A stretch of 55,908 bases of DNA from NCBI GenBank assembly GCA_024742395.1, contig JANSYO010000025.1, forward strand, positions 1-55,908, in the 5' to 3' direction. The DNA is from Cytophagales bacterium. GTDB taxonomy: Bacteria; Bacteroidota; Bacteroidia; Cytophagales; Spirosomataceae. The translations under genes and the position numbers were made by a program. This document shows, piece after piece, positions 7,085 through 16,600 of this stretch. A model generated the notes under the pieces. That model made no database searches and was not told where the DNA came from. It saw only the letters and a list, made by a program, of their open reading frames with translations. Each line of letters starts with the position of its first letter. The stretch's first letter is position 1.

Positions 7085-8637
7085 AACTTTTCAGGGTCCA
7101 GAGGTTCTACCAGAATTGTTTCTTCTTTATCTACCATTACCTGACCATCCGGCGATCCTTTTATTTTTCTGACAAACTTTTTTGGTGTAAAGGCCACCGG
7201 CACTAAACCGTCTGTTCTTCTTTTTGAAAACCAGGCGGCCAGAGCTGCAGCTTTTTCTAACACAGTCTTAGGGATTTTGTGTCCCGACTTCTCTTTAATA
7301 ATTACATGTGATCCTGAAACATCCTTTGCATGAAGCCAAGTATCGTTTTTCAGGGCATATTTAAGTGTCAATAAATCATTGTTTTTGGCATTTTTACCAA
7401 TAAGAATTTGAAAGCCATCTGCCTCAAAAGATTTAAATAAATCTTCAGGTTTAGGTCTTTTAGGTACTTTTGTTTGAATTTCTTCCTTTTTGAAATATCC
7501 ACGTAATTCCCTTAGAGAATCGGAGGATTCAATTTCTTCTATTTGAGCTTTTAGCTTTTCTAACTCAGTTTCTTTTCTAAGAATATTGGCTTCCAATATG
7601 TCCAGTTCTATTTTCTCCTTTTTAGCCTTACGGTAATAAGCCTCTGCATTCTTCTGAGCACTCAGCTTAGTTTTTAGTTTTATTTCTATGGGCTCTCCTG
7701 ATTCAAAACTGTTTAGAACCACCTTCTCAGCTTTTGGAGGAATGGCATGCAAATTGGCCATCAGCAAGTGACCAATGTTCTGATTGCCCGGCCCGTTTAA
7801 TATACTTTCTAACCTTTGATTCGTTTTTTGAAGATAATTTTCGGCCTGTTTCACTTGTTTACTTAACTTCCTCAAAGCCCCGTTTTTTTCTGAGTCTAGC
7901 TGCGATGTTTTGTTTGATTCTACAAAAAAAGCATTGCAGGCTTTCATGGGTTCGTCAAAAGTTTTTAGTACCTCTCCTGTTTTCAAAAGAGATAAATGCA
8001 ATTTGCCTTTAAACCTGATAATGTGAAACTTTCCTTCTGCAAGTTCAGCGTTAATTTTATTGCATAAAGTCCAGTTAGATCTTAAATCACTTCCTGCATG
8101 AGTTTCATAATATGACTTGGGGATTTTGCCCCAGGTAGGGAAAACCTTCAAAGGATTTCCTTCATTCTGTAAGAAGTTATCCTCGTTTTGAAGAATGGGA
8201 CGATGAAGTTCAGAGAATAGCATTTTTACGTCATCAGGAAGTTTACTGTTAAAAATTGATTGTACTTTCTCTTTTTTGAAACCGAGAACGTTTGACCTGT
8301 TTCCATAAAGTTTAAGAACCAGTCTTTTCTCCTCATTGAAAACGATCGCAATTGCACGCTCATTATTAAAAATGAACACATCAAGCACTTCATTATCAAT
8401 ATATTCTTCAAAAAGGTCAACAGAGTTTTGTCGGGCCCGATGAAATATTTCAGTAAAGTATAAGCCGGAAAAAGTAGAAGCCACAGAGCATCTGATAAAG
8501 AAATCTCCGGTTTCATTGCCAAATCCCAAAATGAGTTCATCTTTCTCCTGACTAAAGCATTCTAAGAGCTTTTTGCCCTTTAAATTGTCTTTTAAAGGGT
8601 TCTCTAGTCTTTTGAAAAAATGATAATTGCAGTGCAA
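7081..8637 (-). CDS. NFACT-family ribosome quality-control protein (RqcH/Rqc2-like)
   Basis: A 518-residue protein with a divergent NFACT-N domain (1-230), a coiled coil (about 255-385, rich in Lys/Glu), and a clear C-terminal NFACT-R domain containing TWLHAKDVSGSHVIIKEKSG and FVRKIKGSPDGQVMV. Rqc2/RqcH proteins bind the 50S subunit carrying a stalled peptidyl-tRNA and add C-terminal Ala tails. The Asp-Arg pair needed for tailing in RqcH appears here as Glu93-Arg94 (NNERAI), so tailing activity is uncertain. It is the last gene of a minus-strand run pepP-ppx-NFACT, 10 bases after ppx. Older annotations call this family fibronectin-binding protein. Confidence 0.85.
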   Translation of the reverse strand: MHCNYHFFKRLENPLKDNLKGKKLLECFSQEKDELILGFGNETGDFFIRCSVASTFSGLYFTEIFHRARQNSVDLFEEYIDNEVLDVFIFNNERAIAIVFNEEKRLVLKLYGNRSNVLGFKKEKVQSIFNSKLPDDVKMLFSELHRPILQNEDNFLQNEGNPLKVFPTWGKIPKSYYETHAGSDLRSNWTLCNKINAELAEGKFHIIRFKGKLHLSLLKTGEVLKTFDEPMKACNAFFVESNKTSQLDSEKNGALRKLSKQVKQAENYLQKTNQRLESILNGPGNQNIGHLLMANLHAIPPKAEKVVLNSFESGEPIEIKLKTKLSAQKNAEAYYRKAKKEKIELDILEANILRKETELEKLKAQIEEIESSDSLRELRGYFKKEEIQTKVPKRPKPEDLFKSFEADGFQILIGKNAKNNDLLTLKYALKNDTWLHAKDVSGSHVIIKEKSGHKIPKTVLEKAAALAAWFSKRRTDGLVPVAFTPKKFVRKIKGSPDGQVMVDKEETILVEPLDPEKF

Positions 8638-8647
8638 AGGAAAATAT

Positions 8648-9559
8648 TTATGACTTTGTTAAAAGAAGAATACCTTCTTTCATAGCAAACTTAGATACTT
8701 TTATCTTACTGATGTTAAAGGTTTGTAAGATGTATTTAATCAAACAGACGGCAACAACGATCATATCTACCCTCAGTTCTACCATACCTGGAATAGCCAG
8801 TCTTTCTTCTCTATTTTTAGTCAATAGTTTTTCATACGCCTTATAGAAGGCCTCTATCGGGTAGTCATTGCCTGTTAGATCCACGGGCACCCCCTCGCCG
8901 GTTTCTTCGTAATAATACATGCTGTTTAGCGTGTCAAAACTCCCGGAAGAGCCTACAATTGTGGTAGGGGAATATTGATGGCAGGCGTTTGCCAATGGTA
9001 AAAGTTTTTCTCTTACGTAATCGGTCAATTTTTCAATGGAGTTATGCGAGATAGGATCAGATTTGTAAAACATATCCATGAGTCGCTGTCCGCCTATTTC
9101 AAAACTTTGTTTCCAAAGAATACCGCCATGATTACATATAATGAATTCAACGCTCCCTCCTCCAATATCTATGATCAGGCTAGGTTCGGAGATAGTTACG
9201 GCTTGTTTAACTCCATCATATATTAGCTCTGCTTCTCTTTCTCCAGATATAACCTGAACCTCTATATCTACTTCTTTCTTTATCACATCAAGTACCTCTT
9301 GTTTGTTAGAAGCACTTCTTAAAGCTGAGGTACCAAAGGCAAAAATCTGATTAGTTTCAATACCAAATTTTGTAATTTCTTCTTTGAACTCTTTAAGTAC
9401 TTTAAGGGCTCTTTCAATGCCTTCAGGGGTAATAATTCCTTTTTGAATCCCTCCCATACCAATTTTGGCTGCATTGGAAATTTTCAACAAGACCTCGTCT
9501 TTATCGTTGACAATTAAAAGGTGAAAGGTATTGGTGCCTAAGTCTATTATTGCTCTCAT
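8648..9559 (-). CDS. Ppx/GppA-family phosphatase (exopolyphosphatase-like)
   Basis: A 303-residue single-module Ppx/GppA protein with the ASKHA phosphate loops IDLGTNTFHLLI at the N-terminus and LIIDIGGGSVEFII near residue 130. It degrades inorganic polyphosphate or the pentaphosphate alarmone pppGpp; the two activities cannot be told apart from sequence. It lacks the C-terminal HD-like extension of the longer (about 500-residue) enterobacterial proteins, as is common in Bacteroidota. It lies 16 bases after pepP and 10 before the NFACT gene, so the three are probably one transcript. Confidence 0.92.
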   Translation of the reverse strand: MRAIIDLGTNTFHLLIVNDKDEVLLKISNAAKIGMGGIQKGIITPEGIERALKVLKEFKEEITKFGIETNQIFAFGTSALRSASNKQEVLDVIKKEVDIEVQVISGEREAELIYDGVKQAVTISEPSLIIDIGGGSVEFIICNHGGILWKQSFEIGGQRLMDMFYKSDPISHNSIEKLTDYVREKLLPLANACHQYSPTTIVGSSGSFDTLNSMYYYEETGEGVPVDLTGNDYPIEAFYKAYEKLLTKNREERLAIPGMVELRVDMIVVAVCLIKYILQTFNISKIKVSKFAMKEGILLLTKS

Positions 9560-9575
9560 TCTATTTCTTGTCCTA

Positions 9576-10853
9576 TTAAGAATTCATCATTTTTTCAACA
9601 TCCACTATCTCTATTGGAATGTCCTCGCAAAGGTCAATATTCCCTTTTTCAGTAATGAGGATGTCATTCTCCAATCTAATTCCAAGTCCTTCTTCCTGAA
9701 TATAAATCCCCGGTTCGCAGGTTAGTACCATTCCGGGTTTAAAGGGCTCATGTCTGCTACCCACGTCATGAACATCAAGACCCAAATGATGTGAAACACT
9801 GTGTGGAAAATACTTTCTAAAAGCCGCCGGGTCTTCTTCTGAATTGACTTTCAATAGCCCTAATTTAGTTAGCTCTTCCGTCATTTTTTGAGCAGTCTCT
9901 CTTCTAAGCCCTTCTAATGTATTTCCTTTTACCATTCTTTTTTTGGCAAAGTGAAACACATTCAGTACAGCTTGATAAACCTCTTTTTGCCTGTTATTAA
10001 ATGTACCATTTACCGGTAAACATCTTGTGATATCGGCATTGTAGTTTGCGTATTCGGCTCCAAAATCCATAATAATCAGGTCGCCGTCTGTGCAGACTTC
10101 ATTATTGGTAATATAGTGCAGAACACAGGCATTCTTACCCGAAGCCATAATGGGTGGAAATGCGTGCCCACGTGATCTATTGATTAGGAATTCGTGTGTT
10201 AAATGAGCCTCTAGCTCGTACTCTGCAATTTCAGGCTTCATTTTATCTGCCAGCCTTTCAAAACCTTTTTTAGTGATTTTTAAGGCCTCCTTTATTTGAG
10301 TAATTTCCTCCGGTTCCTTAATCATCCTCAACGAGGAAAGTATTGGGGCAAGCCTTTGTATAGTAAACAGTGAGAATTCCTTTTTTATCTGTTCATTAAA
10401 ATGATCACTTTTCGAAATGAAATTCTTATTGCGGCCGTCGTGTTCATTGTTGTTTAGATAAAGAAAGGAGGCCTCAGCTACATTCCTTTTTAAAAAGGTA
10501 TCGAATTGATCTGTCCAAAAAACAGTTTCAATTCCACTTATCTCTCTAGCTTCATCTTTGGTTAGTTTTTCACCTTCCCAAGTTTTCAGATGTTCATTTG
10601 TTTCTCTGATAAAAAGTACCTCTCTGTTTTGCTTTTGAACATGATCGGGGTAAATAAATAAGATGGTGTCTTCCTGATCTATTCCGCATAGATAGAATAA
10701 ATCTGAGTTTTGTTTAAAACCCATAACTCCATCTGCATTTGTTGGCAAAACTTCATTAGAACAGAGCAGTGCCAGCCCTCCGGGTGCCATTTTTTCACTT
10801 AATTTTTTTCTGTTCTTTATAAATAGAGTGTTGGGTATGGCTTTATATCTCAT
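9576..10853 (-). CDS. pepP: Xaa-Pro aminopeptidase (M24B family)
   Basis: A 425-residue cytoplasmic metallopeptidase that removes the N-terminal residue from Xaa-Pro peptides. An AMP_N domain covers about 1-130, followed by the pita-bread M24 domain. The five metal ligands are visible: two Asp in MDFGAEYANYNADITR, His in SVSHHLGLDVHDVG, Glu in CEPGIYI and Glu in IRLENDILIT. Length and order match PepP. It leads the run pepP-ppx-NFACT. 63 bases separate it from the upstream DUF1460 gene, so read-through from there is possible. Confidence 0.93.
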   Translation of the reverse strand: MRYKAIPNTLFIKNRKKLSEKMAPGGLALLCSNEVLPTNADGVMGFKQNSDLFYLCGIDQEDTILFIYPDHVQKQNREVLFIRETNEHLKTWEGEKLTKDEAREISGIETVFWTDQFDTFLKRNVAEASFLYLNNNEHDGRNKNFISKSDHFNEQIKKEFSLFTIQRLAPILSSLRMIKEPEEITQIKEALKITKKGFERLADKMKPEIAEYELEAHLTHEFLINRSRGHAFPPIMASGKNACVLHYITNNEVCTDGDLIIMDFGAEYANYNADITRCLPVNGTFNNRQKEVYQAVLNVFHFAKKRMVKGNTLEGLRRETAQKMTEELTKLGLLKVNSEEDPAAFRKYFPHSVSHHLGLDVHDVGSRHEPFKPGMVLTCEPGIYIQEEGLGIRLENDILITEKGNIDLCEDIPIEIVDVEKMMNS

Positions 10854-10916
10854 ATTTTATTCAAAAGACCTTTCGGGTAATCGTGGCTGTTTGAAATGAC
10901 AATTTCTTTAAATCAG

Positions 10917-11744
10917 TTACTCTTGTATCCTAACTACCATTAGGCCGGCATGTTTACTGATTCTTCTTATGTATTCTTCTATTGTTTCATCTGCAATAAC
11001 CACTTTTTTTAATTCGGAGGAGGCATGCATAAAATGCAATTTACCGTCTTTCCAATAGGCTATTCCTTCATGATTTACATCTAATCCTTTAATGTTAGAA
11101 GTAAAGGCGATAATATCACCTGATTTTATTTGATTTTGAACCTTCGGAAGGTTTTCCACTTTAATTTCAAAGAAATCAAAATCCTGTAAATCAGATTCCA
11201 TTTCTTTAATTTGCCCCAAAATAGCATTGTTGGTTTTAAATGCCGGGTAATATTGTCTATGCGTACTCATGAAGTTAATACTTACCGTCTTTAGCGTCCC
11301 CAAAGTAGGTGTCAGATCCTCTACCAATCCCAGATCTTCTGCATTTTTTGTCCAGTCAAAGAAATAATGAATTCGAGAGGCGTACCCCTTAATTTCTCCA
11401 TTTCTGTAACGCACTCTTTGCATCATTTCTCTGAAGTCTGCCAGTGTTGAATTTTCGTATTCAGAAATCAATGTCAAAGCCAGTAAGGTTTCTACATAGG
11501 TGTAGCAGTCAAAGCCATCGAGTCGGCAAATTAACTTTTCTTGAGGCGACTCCAATGTTGAGGCCAGATAGGGCTTATCCAGAAATTTTTTACCAATTTC
11601 TACCATTTTTTCGCTTCTTGTTTGAGCTTTCAGGTTTGAAGTCAAAGATTTAATCAGCTCGTCATTTCCTTCTTGAGAAAAGGAATGGGAAAAGGCAAAA
11701 AGAAGTAAAAGAACAGTGATTAGGCACGTTTGGAGACGATTCAT
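10917..11744 (-). CDS. Exported DUF1460 protein (amidase/NlpC-P60-like)
   Basis: A 275-residue protein from the ATG at 11744. The longer frame to 11792 is rejected because MNRLQTCLITVLLLLFAF, ending in SFSQ, is a clean signal peptide. The mature protein contains FDCYTYVETLLALTL, carrying the family's cysteine, and later GDIIAFTSN and VNHEGIAYW, where the His would complete a papain-like Cys-His site. DUF1460 proteins are annotated as N-acetylmuramoyl-L-alanine amidase-like and probably act on peptidoglycan in the periplasm; the true substrate here is unknown. Confidence 0.82.
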   Translation of the reverse strand: MNRLQTCLITVLLLLFAFSHSFSQEGNDELIKSLTSNLKAQTRSEKMVEIGKKFLDKPYLASTLESPQEKLICRLDGFDCYTYVETLLALTLISEYENSTLADFREMMQRVRYRNGEIKGYASRIHYFFDWTKNAEDLGLVEDLTPTLGTLKTVSINFMSTHRQYYPAFKTNNAILGQIKEMESDLQDFDFFEIKVENLPKVQNQIKSGDIIAFTSNIKGLDVNHEGIAYWKDGKLHFMHASSELKKVVIADETIEEYIRRISKHAGLMVVRIQE

Positions 11745-11778
11745 ATGATTTATTGTTTTGGAAGCGTTTGTTGCTTTG

Positions 11779-11786
11779 CAAAGATA
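11779..11786 (-). promoter_or_regulatory. -7 promoter element of the DUF1460 gene
   Basis: The minus strand reads TATCTTTG, a perfect TAnnTTTG match 35 bases before the ATG at 11744. It lies inside the longer open frame, which supports the shorter start. Confidence 0.5.
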
Positions 11787-11885
11787 ACGCAATTCAGGAC
11801 GGACTTTTGTTAACCAAAACTGAATAATTCGGAGATCTATTTACCGCAATAAAAGAATTCACGTGCTATTTTGCCCTTACTTTTT

Positions 11886-11893
11886 TACTTTTG
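11886..11893 (+). promoter_or_regulatory. -7 promoter element of the gatCAB-aspS operon
   Basis: TACTTTTG matches TAnnTTTG exactly, 87 bases before the gatC ATG at 11981, which would give a leader of roughly 80 bases. The nearest TTTG upstream is only 12 bases away, too close for a standard -33 element. Confidence 0.4.
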
Positions 11894-11980
11894 TGCCTCG
11901 TTTCAGGAAGCCTTTGGTTTTTTGATGGAAAAAAGGAAATCTAAATGAACTTTAAATAGTTCAAATTGCTGCCATATAGA

Positions 11981-12247
11981 ATGGAGAAAACAATGACACT
12001 GGAAGTCCTTTCCAGTATAAAAGGAGCGAAATCTTCAGAGGCTGTTGATCAGCTTTTTGAGGTGATAAAGACAGCTCAGGTATCAGGTGCTTTGTCTCTG
12101 ACAGAGGGGGTGAATATTGTCTCACTTGACGATTTAAGACCTGACGAAGTTATAGAAAGCTCTGAGACTGAAAAAAATATCATTCGTAATAATTTCCCTA
12201 GCCAAAAGAATGGCTATCTGGTAGTTTCAAAAGTAATAGAGGAATAA
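11981..12247 (+). CDS. gatC: Asp-tRNA(Asn)/Glu-tRNA(Gln) amidotransferase subunit C, divergent
   Basis: An 88-residue protein from ATG 11981 (12 bases later a second ATG gives MTLEVL). GatC is the small belt that wraps GatA and GatB and stabilises the transamidase. The C-terminal half fits the family: LRPDEVIES, then NNFPSQKNGYLVVSKVIEE, matching the usual LRxDEV...NxPxxxxGyfxVPKVI pattern. The N-terminal helices normally starting with a xLAxLARLxLxxEE motif are not recognisable and seem reduced. The call relies on this tail and on its position one base before gatA. A TTG-initiated longer frame from 11966 has no support. Confidence 0.75.
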   Translation: MEKTMTLEVLSSIKGAKSSEAVDQLFEVIKTAQVSGALSLTEGVNIVSLDDLRPDEVIESSETEKNIIRNNFPSQKNGYLVVSKVIEE

Positions 12248-12248
12248 T

Positions 12249-13655
12249 ATGGTATCAGAAATACATCAGATACATAATGCCTTAGTGAGCCAGAAGTACA
12301 GTTGTACTGACTTGGTGAAGTCTAAAATTGAGGAAATCAAGAAAAGTACTAATAATACAGCCAACTTTATTTTAGAAGAGTATGCTCTGGAGAAGGCGGC
12401 AGCTGTAGATGCAAAAATTAAGAATGGGGAGGAGATTGGACTTTTAGAAGGTGTACCTTTTGGCTTAAAGGATGTCTATCTTCTTCAAGGTCAGCCGGCT
12501 TCTGCCAGTTCTGACTTTCTAAAAGAATATGTTTCTCCATATACAGCTACAGCAATACAGAAGCTATTAAATGCCGGAGCCATACCTATTGTCAAAGAAA
12601 ATTGTGATGCATTTGGGCATGGTAGTAGTACTGAAAATACAGTATTTGGTGCGGCTAAAAATGCCATTGATGAAACCAAAGTAGCCGGTGGAAGTAGTGG
12701 TGGAAGTGCAGTGAATGTAGCTAAAAAGTATACTACTTTTTCTTTAGGTGGAGATACCGGTGGTTCTATTAGACAGCCGGCCGGATACAATAAGGTTTAC
12801 GGTCTGAAACCCACTTATGGAAGAATTTCAAGGTACGGGATTATGGCTTATGCTTCATCAACGGATGTAGTAGGGCCAATCGCCAGTACCTTAGAGGATA
12901 TAAGGATTGTCTTAAATTGTATCAGTGGTAAAGATTATCATGATCAAACCACCTACCCGTCTACTGAAGTTTCAGAAAATGCTATGTCAGATATTGATGG
13001 GGTAAGAAAACTCAAAGTAGGTTACTATAAAAGTTTTATTGATAGCGAAGCTCTTGACAAAGGTATTAAAGCTGATTTTATCAAGCTGATTGACACGTTA
13101 AGAGCTAATGGTGTTGAGGTAAATGAGTTAGATTTCTTTGAAACCAATACGCTGGTATCGACGTACTACACTCTTGCAATGGCAGAAACGGCCTCAAACC
13201 TGGCAAGACTTGACGGTACAAATTATGGTAACAGAAAATCTGCTGGAAATTTAAAAGAGATTTATGCTGTAACCAGATCAGATAATTTTACTGAAGAAAC
13301 CAAGAGGAGAATTGTTGGTGGAAATCAAGTGCTTTCTCAAGGTCATTCAGAAGAAATTTATTTAAAGGCAAGAGGGGTAAGAAACGAAATTTCTAAGAGA
13401 TTCTCTGAGGAGTTTGAATCAGTTGATATTGTACTTTCACCCGTTTCTTTGACACCGGTTCCTAGCGTTGGAGAAACCATGAATGATCCATTAGCAATGT
13501 ACCTTTCAGATGCTTACACAGTAGGTTTCAGTTTAGGAGGATTGCCCACATTAACCGCACCGGTTGGTACCGAAACGGGTATTCAGATTACTGCTGATAA
13601 AGATGGAGAAGCCAAAGTGCTTCAGTTTGCTCATTTGCTTAATGAATTAGTTTAA
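12249..13655 (+). CDS. gatA: Asp-tRNA(Asn)/Glu-tRNA(Gln) amidotransferase subunit A
   Basis: A 468-residue amidase-signature enzyme that releases ammonia from glutamine for the GatB site. The Ser-cisSer-Lys catalytic set is present: Lys in GVPFGLKDVY, the Ser of LGGDTGGSIRQPAGYN and the preceding VAGGSSGGSAVN motif. The length is close to the usual 480. It starts one base after gatC and ends one base before gatB-aspS, so the three are surely cotranscribed. Together they form the GatCAB complex. Confidence 0.95.
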   Translation: MVSEIHQIHNALVSQKYSCTDLVKSKIEEIKKSTNNTANFILEEYALEKAAAVDAKIKNGEEIGLLEGVPFGLKDVYLLQGQPASASSDFLKEYVSPYTATAIQKLLNAGAIPIVKENCDAFGHGSSTENTVFGAAKNAIDETKVAGGSSGGSAVNVAKKYTTFSLGGDTGGSIRQPAGYNKVYGLKPTYGRISRYGIMAYASSTDVVGPIASTLEDIRIVLNCISGKDYHDQTTYPSTEVSENAMSDIDGVRKLKVGYYKSFIDSEALDKGIKADFIKLIDTLRANGVEVNELDFFETNTLVSTYYTLAMAETASNLARLDGTNYGNRKSAGNLKEIYAVTRSDNFTEETKRRIVGGNQVLSQGHSEEIYLKARGVRNEISKRFSEEFESVDIVLSPVSLTPVPSVGETMNDPLAMYLSDAYTVGFSLGGLPTLTAPVGTETGIQITADKDGEAKVLQFAHLLNELV

Positions 13656-13656
13656 T

Positions 13657-16600
13657 ATGGATTTAGAGTTATTAACAAAGGAAGTAGAAGATGCCGGCCT
13701 GGAGCTGGTGATTGGACTTGAAACCCATATTCGTTTAAATACAAAATCTAAGCTTTTTTGTACTTGCCCGAATGCTGAAGCAGAAGAGCCTAACACCAAT
13801 ATATGCTCTGTTTGTACGGGACAAATGGGTGTCTTACCGGCTATAAATAAAGAAGCTATACGAAAAGCAATATATTTTGGTAAGGCGGTGAAGTCTACCT
13901 TCTCAAATGAAGTTATCTGCTGGGATAGAAAGCATTATGAATACCCGGATAATCCAAAGAATTTTCAGCTTACACAATTTCAAAGACCCATAATTCCTGA
14001 TGGTGTAGTTCATTGTTACAGAGACAATGGTTCAACATTTTCAGTGGAGATAGAACAGGTTCACATTGAAGAAGATGCTGCCAAGTTAATGCATGAAAGA
14101 AAGCAAACTTTGGTAGACTTTAATAAAGGAGGCGTACCCTTGATTGAGGTGGTAACCAAGCCCGTGATTAAGAATATTAAGGATGCTGCCACCTACGCTC
14201 AGTACCTGCAGCGAATAGTTCAAAATCTTGGAATTTCAGAGGCCAACCTTGAAAAAGGGGAGTTTAAATCGGATGTTTCGGTTTCCTTACGTAAAGCCGG
14301 TAGCTCAGATCTAAACCCAAGAACGGAAATTAAAAACCTGAACTCATTCAAGTTCATGGTAGAAGCTCTGGTAGAGGAAATTGGAAAGCAGCTCTCATAT
14401 TTTCAAGAGCACAAAGAATTCAGACCTGATCAAACGACAGTACTTTTTGATGAGGCATTGAAACAAACCAAAACCATGCGGAAGAAGGAATTTGCCGCTG
14501 ATTACAGGTATGCTTTGGAGCCGGATATTCCATTCGTTGACATCAGACATGAAATTGAAACTATACAGGTAGACGAGCGATTATTACCTTTTGCTATCGA
14601 AAGTACGCTTATTGAAGGTGGTGTTAGACCTCAGGATGCTAAGTTTTTTACTTCTGACTCTGTTAGGTCCAATCTGTTTACTGCGGTTAACGAAGAAATT
14701 GGTGATACGGCTTTTGTGGCGAAGACTCTTCTGAACAATATAAAAACAGAAGAATACGAAAAAATTGAAGATGCAGCCGTGATTGCTGGTATATTCAAGG
14801 AGCTTAAGGAAGAGAGAGTCACAGTTATTTTACTCCAGAATGCTATTCAGGAATATTTGATGGATAGTTCTTTTGACTATATGGCCTATTTCAAAGCCAA
14901 TAGTATATCAGAAGACTTAATTGAGGAAAGTATTGAAAAGGTCCTTTCGGAGAATGCTGTTATTGCCGAGGAAATCAAAGTTGGTAACCAAGGCAAAGCC
15001 GGGATACTAGTGGGCAAAGTGCTTCAACTAATAGGTAAAGGTGCTTCCGGAAAAGTAATCCGTGAAAAAATACTGGCAGCCTTAAATCCTGAGAATTTAA
15101 CTAAAGAAGAGGCTTTAGAAAAGAAGAAATCAGAAGCCCAACGAATTAAGCAGGAAGAAGAGGAAGAGTCCAGGTTTACAGAGATTGTAGTAAAAGACCT
15201 ATACAGAACACATAAGAATAGTCAGATTTCAGATGAAAATCTTGGAGAGAGTATAACAGTGGCAGGCTGGGTAGCCAGTGTTAGAGATCACGGAGATCTG
15301 GTATTCATTGACCTAAGAGATAACAGTTACGAAGTACTTCAAATAAGACTGGACAGAACGAATTTTGAGAACCTTGATGACTTGTCTCATTTGAAGCCGG
15401 AGTCTGTAATTATGTGTACCGGTCAAATTATCAAAAGGTCAGAAGATGATTTTAACCCGGGGATTAGCACAGGCCAACTGGAAATGGATGCAAAATCAGT
15501 AGAGGTGCTCAATGCCGCTAAAACTCTGCCTTTTGAAATCAAAAGAGCTGCAAAAACAGGGGAGAATGTTCGTTTCAAATATAAATTCTTAGATCACAGA
15601 TCTGCTGAGAACAGAAAAGCCATTATAAACAGGCATAAAGTCATTAAGCTGATAAGGGATGTGCTTGATTCAGAGGAATTTATTGAAGTTGAGACACCTG
15701 TTCTAACAGCGGGTACAGATGAAGGAGCCCGAGAGTTCATTGTACCTAGCAGGAAATTTCCGGGTCAGTTTTATACGCTTCCACAAGCTCCTCAGCAATT
15801 CAAGCAAATGCTGATGGTAGGTGGTTTTGAGAAATATTTTCAAATAGCCCGTTGTTTTCGAGATGAAGACAGCCGTGGTGACCGCCAGCCCGAATTTACT
15901 CAGCTCGATATTGAGATGGCGTTCGTGAGTATGCAAGACATCATTGATGTGAATACCCGCCTTTTCAATGAAGTGGTGAAAAAGATTTATGGAAACAAAT
16001 GGAAGCTCTTTCCTTTCAAAGTAATTTCCTATTACGAGTCGATGGAGAAATATGGATGTGATAGGCCAGATCTTCGTTTTGGACTTGAAATGCAGGATAT
16101 TACCGAAATTGTGAAGGATACTGAATTTCAGGTGTTTGCCAAGCCCATTGAGGAAGGAGGAATTGTTAAGTGTATTAAAGTTGGAGGGGATTTACAGAAA
16201 AAAAGGCTTTCTAAAGGACAGATTGAACGCTTGACAGCTATAGCTCAAGAACATGGTTTGGGTGGTTTAGCTTACATTATTGTGAATGAGAATGAGCTTC
16301 AGTCACCAATTATTAAATTCCTGGGAGAAGATATATGTGCTCGAATTATTGAAGAGGCTAAGGCGGTAGTCGGGGATATTGTTTTCTTCTCTGCAGCTGA
16401 GTATTCCGTAGCTAATAAAGCATTGGATGCGGTGCGTCAAGAGTTAGGCCAAATGCTGAAATTAATTAATCCGAAAGAACTGCATCCTGCATGGGTAGTT
16501 GATTTTCCATTCTTTGAAAAAACGGATGAAGGGCGTTGGACCTTTACACACAATCCGTTCTCGATGCCTAAAATCGAGGACCTTGAGAAACATATGAAAG

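Noticed and set aside
11966-11980. TTG start for gatC
   Set aside because: Adds five residues with no support; ATG codons follow at 11981 and 11993.
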